Assembly: GCA_039640495.1 (NCBI GenBank)
Contig: CP046864.1
Span: forward strand, 1-64,000
DNA from: Rhodobacteraceae bacterium IMCC1335
GTDB taxonomy: Bacteria; Pseudomonadota; Alphaproteobacteria; Rhodobacterales; Rhodobacteraceae
Length of the DNA stretch: 64,000 nucleotides
Direction: 5' to 3'
Both the position numbers and the translations under genes were made by a program. Positions within the stretch are counted from its first letter, which is position 1. Each line of letters begins with the position of its first letter. Positions 41,006 to 49,756 of the stretch are shown here, in pieces. Under the pieces are notes generated by a model. It worked only from the letters and a program-made list of their open reading frames with translations. It was not told the origin of the DNA and ran no database searches.

Positions 41006-41943
41006 GCGATATCCTTCCAATCTAATATCATTTTTAAACAGCCGGGATCGTTAAAGGCTGTTGGATAGGCTTTATCGGCGCGTGCGGCGCCCGCGGTATG
41101 GGTGATAAGGCCGGCCAAAGACAGCGCGCCACCCTCCACCAAGGCCCGGGTGGCCAACATATCTTCTTTGGCCCATTCCGCGGCAATCCGCAGCCGGGCC
41201 TCTTTCATAAAGGCCGGCGGAAAGGCAAAGCTTAGCGGATCGGTGTAAAATCCGGCCAAAACAATCTCGCCGCCCCTTGCGATCCGGCTGACCAATTCAT
41301 TCAACAAGCCGCCATTGCCTGATGCATCATAAATCGCCTGATAATCGCGGCGCGAATCGTCTTCCGGCGCCAGAACCTGATAACCCTCTGCGCCAGATTG
41401 ACGTAACGGGTCTATTTCCCAAACCGTCGGGGCGGGGGCGCCAGCTGCGAGCGTCAGGCGGGCCAATAAACGGCCCAGAACGCCATGGCCAACGATCAAA
41501 TCCGGAACTTTTTTATCCAAACCCGCCATCGCGTGGCGCGCGGTGGCAGCAAGCGCCAATAAGGCGCCTTCGGCCCCAAACCCGGGATCAATCTTGGTGA
41601 GTCGATCTGCCGAAGTAACGACCCGCCGCGCCGATCCTCCAAAAAGCCCAAACGCCTCGTGATAACAATTGGCCCCTGGAACAAAGGCGAAATCGCCAAC
41701 CTTTAAACCCGATTCGGGGGTGGCCTCAACAATTTCACCCATTGCCTCATAACCGGGGACCAACGGGTAGCCCATGCCTGGAAAGGGCGGCATCTCACCC
41801 GACCAGAACAATTTCTCAGTTCCGGTTGAAATTCCAGAATGCGATATATCTACGACTACATCACCCGCAACAGGCGCTTTAAGCGCCAGCGCATCGAGCC
41901 CGATAGAGCGGGGGCCATCCATTATTACGGCAGAGGTTTCCAA
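41002..41943 (-). CDS. bchC: Bacteriochlorophyllide hydroxyethyl dehydrogenase BchC
   Basis: Oxidises the C-3 hydroxyethyl group to acetyl, a late step specific to bacteriochlorophyll a. The 313-residue protein resembles zinc-type medium-chain dehydrogenases with [17 protein letters not shown] near 58 and a nucleotide-binding [13 protein letters not shown] near 150. First gene of the bchCXYZ-pufQBALMC unit, with two PpsR-type boxes upstream at 42013-42056. Confidence 0.95.
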   Translation of the reverse strand: METSAVIMDGPRSIGLDALALKAPVAGDVVVDISHSGISTGTEKLFWSGEMPPFPGMGYPLVPGYEAMGEIVEATPESGLKVGDFAFVPGANCYHEAFGLFGGSARRVVTSADRLTKIDPGFGAEGALLALAATARHAMAGLDKKVPDLIVGHGVLGRLLARLTLAAGAPAPTVWEIDPLRQSGAEGYQVLAPEDDSRRDYQAIYDASGNGGLLNELVSRIARGGEIVLAGFYTDPLSFAFPPAFMKEARLRIAAEWAKEDMLATRALVEGGALSLAGLITHTAGAARADKAYPTAFNDPGCLKMILDWKDIA

Positions 41944-42012
41944 ACCGTTTCAATCCTTTTGTTTCAAGCCAGCATCTCAAGCAGAAATCATATCCGATAT
42001 AATATGCCTTTC

Positions 42013-42030
42013 TGTCATTTTAAACTTACA
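42013..42030. promoter_or_regulatory. PpsR/CrtJ box 1 upstream of bchC
   Basis: TGT-CATTTTAAACTT-ACA, a perfect TGT-N12-ACA palindrome of the kind bound by the redox-responsive repressor PpsR/CrtJ, about 70 bases before bchC. Paired with a second copy 26 bases away. Confidence 0.75.
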
Positions 42031-42038
42031 TTGTTTTG

Positions 42039-42056
42039 TGTCAACTAAAATAGACA
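42039..42056. promoter_or_regulatory. PpsR/CrtJ box 2 upstream of bchC
   Basis: TGT-CAACTAAAATAG-ACA, second perfect TGT-N12-ACA copy. Two boxes spaced by about two and a half helical turns suggest cooperative tetramer binding that would repress the bchC-puf unit when oxygen or light is high. The box ends 12 bases from the crtF stop. Confidence 0.75.
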
Positions 42057-42068
42057 GTTATTCACAAA

Positions 42069-43208
42069 TCACCCCGGCTTTCGCGCCGTTACTGCAGAGG
42101 TAATAAACGGACGTGGCGCTTTTGGAGCTTTGATATCCACAAACCCTGCTTCCTTACAAAGCGCCGATATTTGCGCGACCGAGCGCGCCTTGCCGGTATT
42201 CATAGCCAAGGTGTAAAAGGCGAAATACACATCACCCGGGCGGGTTGGAGCCGCGCCACCGGCCATCGGCTCTGAAATGATCAGCTGCCCGCCAACCGGC
42301 AAAGCCTCATACGTTTTTTTCAAAAGCGCCTGCACGGTCTCATCGGAATGATCGTACAAAACCCGAATTAAACTGATTACATCTGCCTCTAAAGGCAAAG
42401 GATCACTACGAAAAGAGCCTGCGTGAAATGAAATTCGATCGCTTAACCCTTGCTCCTCCAACCGGTTTTGCGCCACTGGTCCAACTTGTGTCAGATCAAA
42501 AATATTCAAGTTAAGCGTGGGATATTGATGCGCCACATGGACCAAGAACGCCCCCGTACCACCCCCGATATCAAGCAGTGTTTCCGCCCCCTTCAGCGGC
42601 ACCATTTTCAACGTATCCGCCGCCACCAATGCCTGCGACTGCTCCATCAAACGCGAATATTCATCCGTTACAGATTGCGGAGCAGCGCCAGTTGCGCCGA
42701 ACACATAGGGCCAAAATTGCGCCAGCTTTGTATCAACCTGATCGCGCAACAATGCGACGGGATCCGCCATATCTTGATAAAAATGATCATGGTGTAAGAT
42801 CATCTGCGCCAAGCCCGGCACCCCCAAAAGCGCCGCGCCGCGCCGCGCCAAACCATAGCGCCCGCGCCGATGGCGGCGCAGTAACTTCAACGCAACGCCT
42901 GCTTGCAATAAAATTTCCATACGCGCGACGGGCACGCGAGCTCGATCCGCCAGCGCTTCCAGCGACAACGGACCATCGAGCAAATGCTCTAAAGTGTTCA
43001 ACTTAACCAACGCATAAAGGGCCTGCGATTGAACAAACCCCATCACCAAATCAAAAAGGGCCTCTCCTTCTTGGCGTGCAACCCGCCGAAGAATCGGTAC
43101 CTTACTGATAAATCTTTGAAAATTCGGGCTTGCAAAGATCTTATTGGGCAGGCCCCCAAATACAATTCTACCGCTGGATTTTGCCAAAATCGGATCGGCC
43201 ACTGTCAT
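42069..43208 (-). CDS. crtF: Hydroxyneurosporene / demethylspheroidene O-methyltransferase
   Basis: SAM-dependent methyltransferase that adds the methoxy group of spheroidene-series carotenoids. The 379-residue protein has an N-terminal winged-helix dimerisation domain and a cofactor motif LLDIGGGTGAFLVHVAHQYP near 210, with a conserved VLYDHSDE near 285. It starts 3 bases after crtE on the same strand. Confidence 0.95.
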   Translation of the reverse strand: MTVADPILAKSSGRIVFGGLPNKIFASPNFQRFISKVPILRRVARQEGEALFDLVMGFVQSQALYALVKLNTLEHLLDGPLSLEALADRARVPVARMEILLQAGVALKLLRRHRRGRYGLARRGAALLGVPGLAQMILHHDHFYQDMADPVALLRDQVDTKLAQFWPYVFGATGAAPQSVTDEYSRLMEQSQALVAADTLKMVPLKGAETLLDIGGGTGAFLVHVAHQYPTLNLNIFDLTQVGPVAQNRLEEQGLSDRISFHAGSFRSDPLPLEADVISLIRVLYDHSDETVQALLKKTYEALPVGGQLIISEPMAGGAAPTRPGDVYFAFYTLAMNTGKARSVAQISALCKEAGFVDIKAPKAPRPFITSAVTARKPG

Positions 43209-43211
43209 CCG

Positions 43212-44081
43212 TTACACCGAAAAAGCTGACCGTGACGCAGGGATCAAGCGCTCAGCCTGCAGGCTGACCATCTGCGCCAATTGTGCCTCACCCGGACAAG
43301 AGGGTATCGACGAAATTGCCCCGCCCAATATGTCTTTCAGGCGTTTTGAAGCGCCCTCAACACCCAACTCTGCAACCGCGTTCGGGCGGCCATGCAGATC
43401 ATCTTGGCCTGCGGGTTTGCCCAATGCCTCGGTGTCGCAAAGCACATCGCGCAAATCATCGGCAACCTGGAAGGCTTCGCCAATCCGCGCGCCAAGCTCA
43501 TACCAAGGCTCGGCCTCTTGGCCCGCAGCCACTGCGCCCATTTGCGTCGCTGCAACGAATAATGCACCAGTTTTGCTTCGGTGATAAGCGGCCAGATCAA
43601 TCCGGCTTTCGCTTTCCCAGCCTTGCCCGGCACAAATGCCATTGGGCATGCCCGTTTGCTTGGCCAAAATTTCCACCAAATTGATCGCCCGCAGCGGATC
43701 GTTATGTTTTTGCCGGGCCAAAATTTCGAAGGCCAGTACGATCAAACTATCGCCGGCTAATACCGCTAAAGGCTCTGAAAACTCTTTATGAACCGTCGGC
43801 TTTCCACGACGCAAATCCGCATCATCAAAACAGGGCAGATCATCGTGGATCAAACTTGCACAATGGATCAATTCAAGCCCCGCAGCCGCGGCATCGCTTA
43901 TCTCGGGGCGATCATCTCCACAGGCCATAGCGACCGAAAGTAGGATCGTTGGCCTGATTCGAGCCCCCCCTGGGAATAACGCAAAATCAAGCGCATGCGC
44001 GAGCTTACGCGGGGCAGAGCTTGCCTGGCTAAGCTTCACCGCCGCCGTCAGTGCCGCCTCTATACGCGTTTTAGGGCCCAT
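43212..44081 (-). CDS. crtE: Geranylgeranyl diphosphate synthase
   Basis: Prenyltransferase making the C20 precursor for carotenoids and the bacteriochlorophyll tail. The 289-residue sequence has the first aspartate-rich motif SLIHDDLPCFDDADLRRGKP near 78 and the second FQVADDLRDVLCD near 208. The ATG at 44081 has AGGAA upstream; a longer frame to 44153 would run through the two PpsR boxes and is rejected. Confidence 0.95.
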   Translation of the reverse strand: MGPKTRIEAALTAAVKLSQASSAPRKLAHALDFALFPGGARIRPTILLSVAMACGDDRPEISDAAAAGLELIHCASLIHDDLPCFDDADLRRGKPTVHKEFSEPLAVLAGDSLIVLAFEILARQKHNDPLRAINLVEILAKQTGMPNGICAGQGWESESRIDLAAYHRSKTGALFVAATQMGAVAAGQEAEPWYELGARIGEAFQVADDLRDVLCDTEALGKPAGQDDLHGRPNAVAELGVEGASKRLKDILGGAISSIPSCPGEAQLAQMVSLQAERLIPASRSAFSV

Positions 44082-44102
44082 TATGGTTCCTTTTTGCCAT
44101 AT

Positions 44103-44120
44103 TGTCTCATTTAGTTGACA
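44103..44120. promoter_or_regulatory. PpsR/CrtJ box 1 in the crtE-crtD control region
   Basis: TGT-CTCATTTAGTTG-ACA, a perfect TGT-N12-ACA site between the divergent crtE and crtD genes. Confidence 0.75.
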
Positions 44121-44126
44121 TATTGG

Positions 44127-44144
44127 TGTAAATGATACTGGACA
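44127..44144. promoter_or_regulatory. PpsR/CrtJ box 2 in the crtE-crtD control region
   Basis: TGT-AAATGATACTGG-ACA, second perfect copy, 24 bases from the first. Together they can co-repress crtEF on one strand and crtDC on the other. Their presence also argues against a crtD start at 44132. Confidence 0.75.
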
Positions 44145-44173
44145 GTTTGGCATTCAGAGTCAACAATTGCTTT

Positions 44174-45766
44174 ATGAACCTGTCAGTGATTTCAAAACGG
44201 ACCAAAGGCGAAGTGATCGTAATTGGCGCTGGCATTGCCGGTTTGGCCGCTTCGCTGCGCTTGGCGCATCAGGGATTTTCGGTCACTGTCCTTGAACGCC
44301 ATGCGGGCCCGGGTGGTAAAATGCGTGGTTTATCAAGCGTGGCAGGGCCGATAGATGCCGGCCCTACCGTTTTGACCATGCGGCCAGTCTTCGAAGATCT
44401 GTTTCGCTCTGTCGGAGAGCAAATTGAAGATCATCTGACATTGGTTCGACAAAAAATTCTGGCGCGACATTGGTGGCCAGATGGCAGTTCGCTCGATTTA
44501 TTTGATGATTATGAAGCCTCTCAAGAGGCCATCTATGAATTTGCGGGGCTGAAAGCTTTTGGCGAATTTCAAGAATTTTTTAAGCGCACGCAACGGCTCT
44601 TTACGGCTTTTGACGCCCCAATGATGCGCGCGGCGCAGCCCAACCAAGCCGAAATTATAAAATCGGTTATGAAAAGGCCCTCTTTGATAAGCGATATGGC
44701 CCCTTGGCACAGCCTATCAAAAATGCTTGAGAAGCAATTCAGCGATCCGCGCTTGGCGCAATTATTTGGCCGCTATGCGACCTATGTTGGCGGATCGCCT
44801 TATGCCGCCCCCAGCTTGCTATCTTTGATTTGGCAGGCCGAAGCAAATGGCGTTTGGGCGGTTAAGGGCGGCATGCATAAACTGGCCAAGAAGCTGGTAG
44901 AGCTGAGCGAAAACCGCAGCGCCATTTTTCATTATAACAGCCATGTCAGCCGGATTTTGACAGAGAATGAAAAAGTGATCGGCGTGACGTTGGAGAATGG
45001 CGAAAACATCAGCGCGGATGCGGTTGTGTTTAATGGCGATCCCCGCGCATTGGCCACGGGCGCGATGGGCCCAGACTGCCAGAAAATTGCCCCTCAAACG
45101 CTGAAAGACAAGCGCAGCTTTTCGGCCCGCGTCTGGAGCTTTGCGGCGCAGGTAACCGGCCCTGATCTGATTCATCACAACGTATTCTTTGGGCAGAATT
45201 CAAAATCTGAATTTGACGATCTTGCCGAAGGTCAAATGCCCGTTGATCCAACGATCTACATCTGCGCCCAAGATCGTGGCCAAAACGCCCCCTATCCCAA
45301 AATAGAGCGCTTTGAGATCATTCTAAATGCGGCCCCTGTTTACGGGGCACAAACGCTGGAGAAGGAGTTTGAAACATGTCGGACACGCACTTTCGACACG
45401 CTGGGCAGGTTCGGGCTGGCCTTCTCGCCGCTTCCAAAAGAAGAGGCGCTGACAACACCAGCGGATTTCGCCAGCATGTTCCCAGCCTCGGACGGTTCGC
45501 TTTACGGGCAGAGCCCACATGGTCTGACGGCAGCCTTCCGGAGGCCAAGAGCACGAACGCAGATTCAGGGTCTGTATCTGGCCGGGGGCGGAGCCCATCC
45601 GGGGGCGGGGGTGCCGATGGCAACCCTCTCCGCGCGGCACGCGGCCGAGGCGATCATCAAAGACCTAACTTCAACATCATCGTCCCCCCAAACGGATATG
45701 CATGGTGGTATATCGACGGAGTCGATCGAACTGCGCAGCGCGCGGTTTCAGTCATCGGATTCATAG
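44174..45766 (+). CDS. crtD: Methoxyneurosporene / hydroxyneurosporene 3,4-desaturase
   Basis: FAD-dependent carotenoid 3,4-desaturase of the phytoene-desaturase family. The cofactor-binding motif VIVIGAGIAGLAASLRLA lies near residue 12, and the C-terminal family motif LYLAGGGAHPGAGVPMATLS near 475. The ATG at 44174 is used because the earlier in-frame ATG at 44132 falls inside a PpsR box. The last 90 or so bases overlap crtC in another frame, giving a tail (SSPQTDMHGGISTES) that reflects the overlap. Confidence 0.94.
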   Translation: MNLSVISKRTKGEVIVIGAGIAGLAASLRLAHQGFSVTVLERHAGPGGKMRGLSSVAGPIDAGPTVLTMRPVFEDLFRSVGEQIEDHLTLVRQKILARHWWPDGSSLDLFDDYEASQEAIYEFAGLKAFGEFQEFFKRTQRLFTAFDAPMMRAAQPNQAEIIKSVMKRPSLISDMAPWHSLSKMLEKQFSDPRLAQLFGRYATYVGGSPYAAPSLLSLIWQAEANGVWAVKGGMHKLAKKLVELSENRSAIFHYNSHVSRILTENEKVIGVTLENGENISADAVVFNGDPRALATGAMGPDCQKIAPQTLKDKRSFSARVWSFAAQVTGPDLIHHNVFFGQNSKSEFDDLAEGQMPVDPTIYICAQDRGQNAPYPKIERFEIILNAAPVYGAQTLEKEFETCRTRTFDTLGRFGLAFSPLPKEEALTTPADFASMFPASDGSLYGQSPHGLTAAFRRPRARTQIQGLYLAGGGAHPGAGVPMATLSARHAAEAIIKDLTSTSSSPQTDMHGGISTESIELRSARFQSSDS

Positions 45767-46592
45767 GCTCGGTTTTTTCGCCTTGGTATCGTTGGTCGGG
45801 TCGTAAAGACCCTGAAAACAACGTCTGCATCAATGTCGCGACCTATGGCCCAGGCGGGCGCTTCACGATGACCGACCGAGGGCGCAGTGCTTTGCGGCAA
45901 AGCGAAGATCGTTTCGAAGTGGGACCTTCAAGCCTGCGCTGGGAAGCGGGCAAATTAATCATCGAGATTGATGAAATCAGTGGTCCACCGATTATTTCAC
46001 GCGTGCGCGGACGCATCACGCTCACGCCCAGCGCGATCACCGATCAAGAATTGGCGCTCACACGCGATGGCGCGCATATATGGCGGCCATTTGCGCCCAC
46101 CGCGCATATTAAAGTCGACCTGAACGGAGAGGGTTGGCAATGGGATGGCCATGGATATTTCGATGCCAATTTCGGCACGCGCGCCTTGGAAGAAGATTTT
46201 TCATATTGGACATGGGGCCGGTTTCCAACCCAGCAAGGCAGCACCTGCTTTTACGATGCCACCCGTTTGGATGGCAGCGTGTTAGAGCAAGCGGTCACGT
46301 TTAACCGCGAGGGCGCGCTGGTCGACACGCCGATGCCCCCAAAGCGCGCTTGCCGCGCAGCCTTTGGGCGGTTGCCCGCGAAACCCGTGCAGATGCAGGA
46401 TACCAGCCCAAACAAGTCAAAAACATGCTGGATGCTCCATTTTACAGCCGCTCAGCGGTGAAAACCAAAATCAACGGCATGGAAACGGTGGGCGTGCATG
46501 AGGCTTTGGATTTGGTTCGCTTCCGAAGTCCGCTGATCAAACCTATGTTGGCGGTGCGGGTTCCCCGCCGCGCTAATTGGAAATTTGATTAA
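45676..46592 (+). CDS. crtC: Carotenoid 1,2-hydratase CrtC, broken by a one-base frame shift
   Basis: Hydrates the end of neurosporene in the spheroidene route. Family sequence is unmistakable: YAWWYIDG, FIGSVFSPWYRWSGR, GYFDANFGTRALEEDFSYWTW. The frame is open to about 46340, then the conserved C-terminus (LPRSLWAVARETRADAG to VRVPRRANWKFD) continues in the -1 frame to 46592. Adding one C to the C5 run at 46336-46340 restores a protein of about 305 residues. No ATG, GTG or TTG exists in frame at the expected N-terminus inside crtD; the start given is only a placeholder ATC. Deletion mutation, sequencing error or programmed shift are all possible. Confidence 0.8.
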
Positions 46593-47058
46593 GACTGATC
46601 GGGCGTTGCTTCGGATTCAGGTTTAAAACGCTTGCATTCAGCGCTCCAGCCACGCTAACCCAAAGCAAATAGGGAAGGAACAACAGCCCCGAGAGCGTAT
46701 CAACCTGCCAAAGTGATATCAAACAGGCCGCCACTGAAAGCCAAAGGCCGATCAACACGATCAACCCCAAGCGCAAATTCCTTAGACCAAAGAACACGGG
46801 CGTCCACAGCGCATTCAAGGCAATCTGCAAGCTCCAAAATGCCATGGCTAATCCGTTTTCTGGCAAGCCCGCAACGCGCGCACCGGCCATCGACATGCAT
46901 AAATACAAGCTCGTCCATGCCACCGGGAACAGCCAATTGGGGGGCGTCCAGCTGGGTTTGTTCAATTGTTGGTACCAAGCACCGGGGGGAAACAAGCCCC
47001 CGGTTGCGCCAGCCGCAAAACACGCGACCAAAAAGATTAAAAACATTATCCAATCCAT
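46573..47058 (-). CDS. tspO: Tryptophan-rich sensory protein TspO
   Basis: Five-helix outer-membrane or envelope protein (peripheral benzodiazepine receptor homologue) that binds porphyrins and, in Rhodobacter, dampens photosynthesis gene expression in oxygen. The 161-residue protein is tryptophan-rich with family motifs PGAWYQQLNKPSWTPPNWLF near 26-45 and SLQIALNALWTPVFFGLRN near 76. It lies downstream of crtB in the usual PGC position and its end overlaps the crtC end tail-to-tail by 20 bases. Confidence 0.93.
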   Translation of the reverse strand: MDWIMFLIFLVACFAAGATGGLFPPGAWYQQLNKPSWTPPNWLFPVAWTSLYLCMSMAGARVAGLPENGLAMAFWSLQIALNALWTPVFFGLRNLRLGLIVLIGLWLSVAACLISLWQVDTLSGLLFLPYLLWVSVAGALNASVLNLNPKQRPISLNQISN

Positions 47059-47082
47059 CTCTGGGTCTCTCGTGTAAAGGGT

Positions 47083-48105
47083 TTAACGGATCAAACTGCT
47101 GTTTTTGGCGATATCGCCTTCGCGCAATTGCTGCATTGCCAGCACGATTTTATCGCTCCAATCGCGCTTGCCAGACGCTTGCTCTGCCGCAGCATCGACC
47201 AAAAATTGCACTTCTGGTAAGGGTTTGGCGTAAAGCACCGCCGATTGCGGCATCGCAATGCTGACCCCAGTGCTTAAAATTGAACGCGCCAACCACCCCA
47301 GTTTCTGCAGCTTATTCGTATGCGCGCGCTGCGTGATTGTTTCATAGCCAAGCGCTTGAACTTCACTGCCAATTCCCGCGTAAATATAACGTGCAGCATA
47401 GATACCCGTCCGTGATCCCAAGGGTAATTTGCTGATGCCCGCCTCCGAACGGTAATAAAGCCGATTGCTTTCCATTAAAAGGCGCCGCACCATTTGCCGC
47501 ACCGCTTTGGTAGGGCGCGGATTGTCAAAAAACGCATCAACCTCAAGACCGGCCTCTTGCATCCAATCCAGCGGCAGGTAAATCCGCCGCTCTAACGCAT
47601 CTTCGCCCACGTCACGGGCGATGTTGGTCAGCTGCATGGCAACCCCCAGATCACACGCCCGCGCCAACGCGTTTGGTTCGCGTATTTTCATCAAAACGCA
47701 CATCATTGCGCCAACCGCTGACGCCACGCGGGCCGAATAAGAAATCACATCCGACAGACTGTGATAGCGCTTATCCATTGCATCCCAAGCCAACCCTTCC
47801 AGCAGGGCTTCGGGCAAGGCACGCGGCATGTTAAAATCTTCTACCATTTGGGCAAAAGCACGGTCCATTGGCGTGTTTCGGGGCCGCCCCGCATAGGCGG
47901 CATCCATCCGCTCTTCCAAAGCCAAAACCGCCGGTGCTTTATCGGCCTGCAAATCCACCTCATCATCAGCAAGGCGGCAAAACGCATAAAGCGCCAAAGC
48001 CGGGTCGCGGACCTTTTTGGGCAAAACTTTAGAGGCTGCGTGAAAGGATAACGAGCCATGCCGAATCGCTTCTTCGCAATATGCAAGATCTTTGGGATCA
48101 ATCAT
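47083..48105 (-). CDS. crtB: Phytoene synthase
   Basis: Condenses two geranylgeranyl diphosphates to phytoene, the committed carotenoid step. The 340-residue protein has the aspartate-rich motifs CRLADDEVDLQADKA near 43 and NIARDVGEDALERRIYLP near 157. Its start overlaps the crtI stop by 8 bases, so the two are coupled. Confidence 0.96.
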   Translation of the reverse strand: MIDPKDLAYCEEAIRHGSLSFHAASKVLPKKVRDPALALYAFCRLADDEVDLQADKAPAVLALEERMDAAYAGRPRNTPMDRAFAQMVEDFNMPRALPEALLEGLAWDAMDKRYHSLSDVISYSARVASAVGAMMCVLMKIREPNALARACDLGVAMQLTNIARDVGEDALERRIYLPLDWMQEAGLEVDAFFDNPRPTKAVRQMVRRLLMESNRLYYRSEAGISKLPLGSRTGIYAARYIYAGIGSEVQALGYETITQRAHTNKLQKLGWLARSILSTGVSIAMPQSAVLYAKPLPEVQFLVDAAAEQASGKRDWSDKIVLAMQQLREGDIAKNSSLIR

Positions 48106-49657
48106 GATAAGCCTTCCAATGCTGCGCCTCTGGAACCAAATGATTTAGTACTTCTGATGAGGTAACCACGCTGGGAAGCCCCGCACCCGGATGCGTGCCG
48201 GCCCCCACCAAAAACAATCCGTGGATTTCTTCGCTGATATTATGCGGTCGGAACCAAGCCGATTGAAAAATCCGCGGCTCTAGCGAAAACCCTGCGCCAT
48301 GCGGGCTGAGATAGCGGCTTTGAAAGGTTTCAGGGGTAAAAATTTCAGAAGCTGAGAGATCATCGGCAAAGCCTGGCAATAGCTGGCTATGCAACACATC
48401 TTCCACTTTCTGCCGATACGGCGCGCAGGCCTTTTGCCAATCCACCGGATCCGAGCCCACCAGATTGGGCACAGGCGATAAGGCGTAAAACGTATCATCA
48501 CCGGGCGGCGCAACGCTTGGATCTGTGACGGAGGGACGGTGCAAATAGATCGACATATCATCAGCCAAATGCCGCTTTTGAAAAATATCCTTCAGCAAAC
48601 CGCGATATCGAGGGCCATTTAATATCGTATGATGCCCCACATCAGCCCATTTATCCGCGGTGCCCTTGGTGCCGAAATACCAAACAAACAGCCCCATCGA
48701 CCAGCGCGCGCGGCGCAGCCGCACAGGCGTCCAGCGGCGCTTTTCTATGCCGCGCAACAAGTGATCATAAGTGTGGCCCGGATCCGCATTTGACACCACA
48801 ATATCCGCTGTGATGACATCGCCAGATTTGGTGCGCACAGCCCGCACAACCTTCTGCTTGCAAAGAATCTCTTCAATCTCTTCGCCCAGCCGAATACACC
48901 CACCCTGATCTTCAATCACTTGCCCCATCGCATCAGCGATCGCCTGCACCCCACCCATCGCGTAGTGAACCCCGAAGGCTTTTTCCAAATATGACACAAG
49001 AATATACATCGAGGTCACATTCACCGGATCACCGCCGATAAACAAAGGGTGGAAGGATAAGGCCATGCGCAATTTTGGATCCCGAACCCGCTTGGCGGCA
49101 TGGGCATAGACGGATTGATCGGCCCGAAGGGCGGCAAAGCCTGGCAATTCCTTGATCAAATCCCATAGCCGGTTCATCGGCTTGCGGCCCATCCCCTCAA
49201 AGCCAAAGTGATAGCGGGCTTCACTGTCTTTCAAAAACTTTTGATAGCCCTTCACTTCATTGGGAAATAACCGCGTAACTTCAGCCAGCATTTTAGCTTC
49301 ATCTTGACGCACTTGGAAGCTGCTGCCATCGGGCCAGCGTATCTCATAAAATGGGTCGACAGGGCGCAGATCGACCTCATCCTCAAAAACCCGCCCGCAA
49401 TCAGCCCAAAGATCACGAAACACATTTGGGACGGTCACGATGGTTGGCCCTAGATCAAAGCGATGGCCATTTTGCGCGATCGAAGATCCGCGCCCCCCCA
49501 GCCGATCCAGCCTGTCCAAAACGGTTACCCGATAGCCTTTGGCCCCCAGGCGCATAGCCGCGCTTAACCCGCCCAGCCCAGCGCCGATAACAACGGCGCG
49601 CGGGGCGGTGCTTTGATCGGCCGCAACCAGAAGCTTAGGATCAACAGTTGTCATCAT
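48098..49657 (-). CDS. crtI: Phytoene desaturase
   Basis: FAD-dependent enzyme carrying phytoene to neurosporene or lycopene. About 519 residues, with VVIGAGLGGLSAAMRLGAKG near 22 and the C-terminal LFLVGAGTHPGAGLPSV near 485. I start at the double ATG (49657/49654) because the longer frame to 49792 would cross the PpsR box and the opposing crtA leader. Confidence 0.95.
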   Translation of the reverse strand: MMTTVDPKLLVAADQSTAPRAVVIGAGLGGLSAAMRLGAKGYRVTVLDRLDRLGGRGSSIAQNGHRFDLGPTIVTVPNVFRDLWADCGRVFEDEVDLRPVDPFYEIRWPDGSSFQVRQDEAKMLAEVTRLFPNEVKGYQKFLKDSEARYHFGFEGMGRKPMNRLWDLIKELPGFAALRADQSVYAHAAKRVRDPKLRMALSFHPLFIGGDPVNVTSMYILVSYLEKAFGVHYAMGGVQAIADAMGQVIEDQGGCIRLGEEIEEILCKQKVVRAVRTKSGDVITADIVVSNADPGHTYDHLLRGIEKRRWTPVRLRRARWSMGLFVWYFGTKGTADKWADVGHHTILNGPRYRGLLKDIFQKRHLADDMSIYLHRPSVTDPSVAPPGDDTFYALSPVPNLVGSDPVDWQKACAPYRQKVEDVLHSQLLPGFADDLSASEIFTPETFQSRYLSPHGAGFSLEPRIFQSAWFRPHNISEEIHGLFLVGAGTHPGAGLPSVVTSSEVLNHLVPEAQHWKAYHD

Positions 49658-49673
49658 TTTCGTACAGTACAAC

Positions 49674-49691
49674 TGTCTAGTTTGATTTACA
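49674..49691. promoter_or_regulatory. PpsR/CrtJ box between crtI and crtA
   Basis: TGT-CTAGTTTGATTT-ACA, a perfect TGT-N12-ACA site 17 bases before the crtI start and about 65 before crtA. Only one clean copy is visible in this divergent control region, unlike the paired boxes at bchC and crtE/crtD. Confidence 0.7.
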
Positions 49692-49756
49692 ACTAAAGCT
49701 TGATATGATTTTATATCCGAATAAGCATTCTGACTTAGCCGCAGAAAGGGAAGAAC

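Noticed and set aside
45376..45675. crtC starting at the ATG at 45376
   Set aside because: This would add about 100 residues of crtD-antiframe sequence with no similarity to CrtC.
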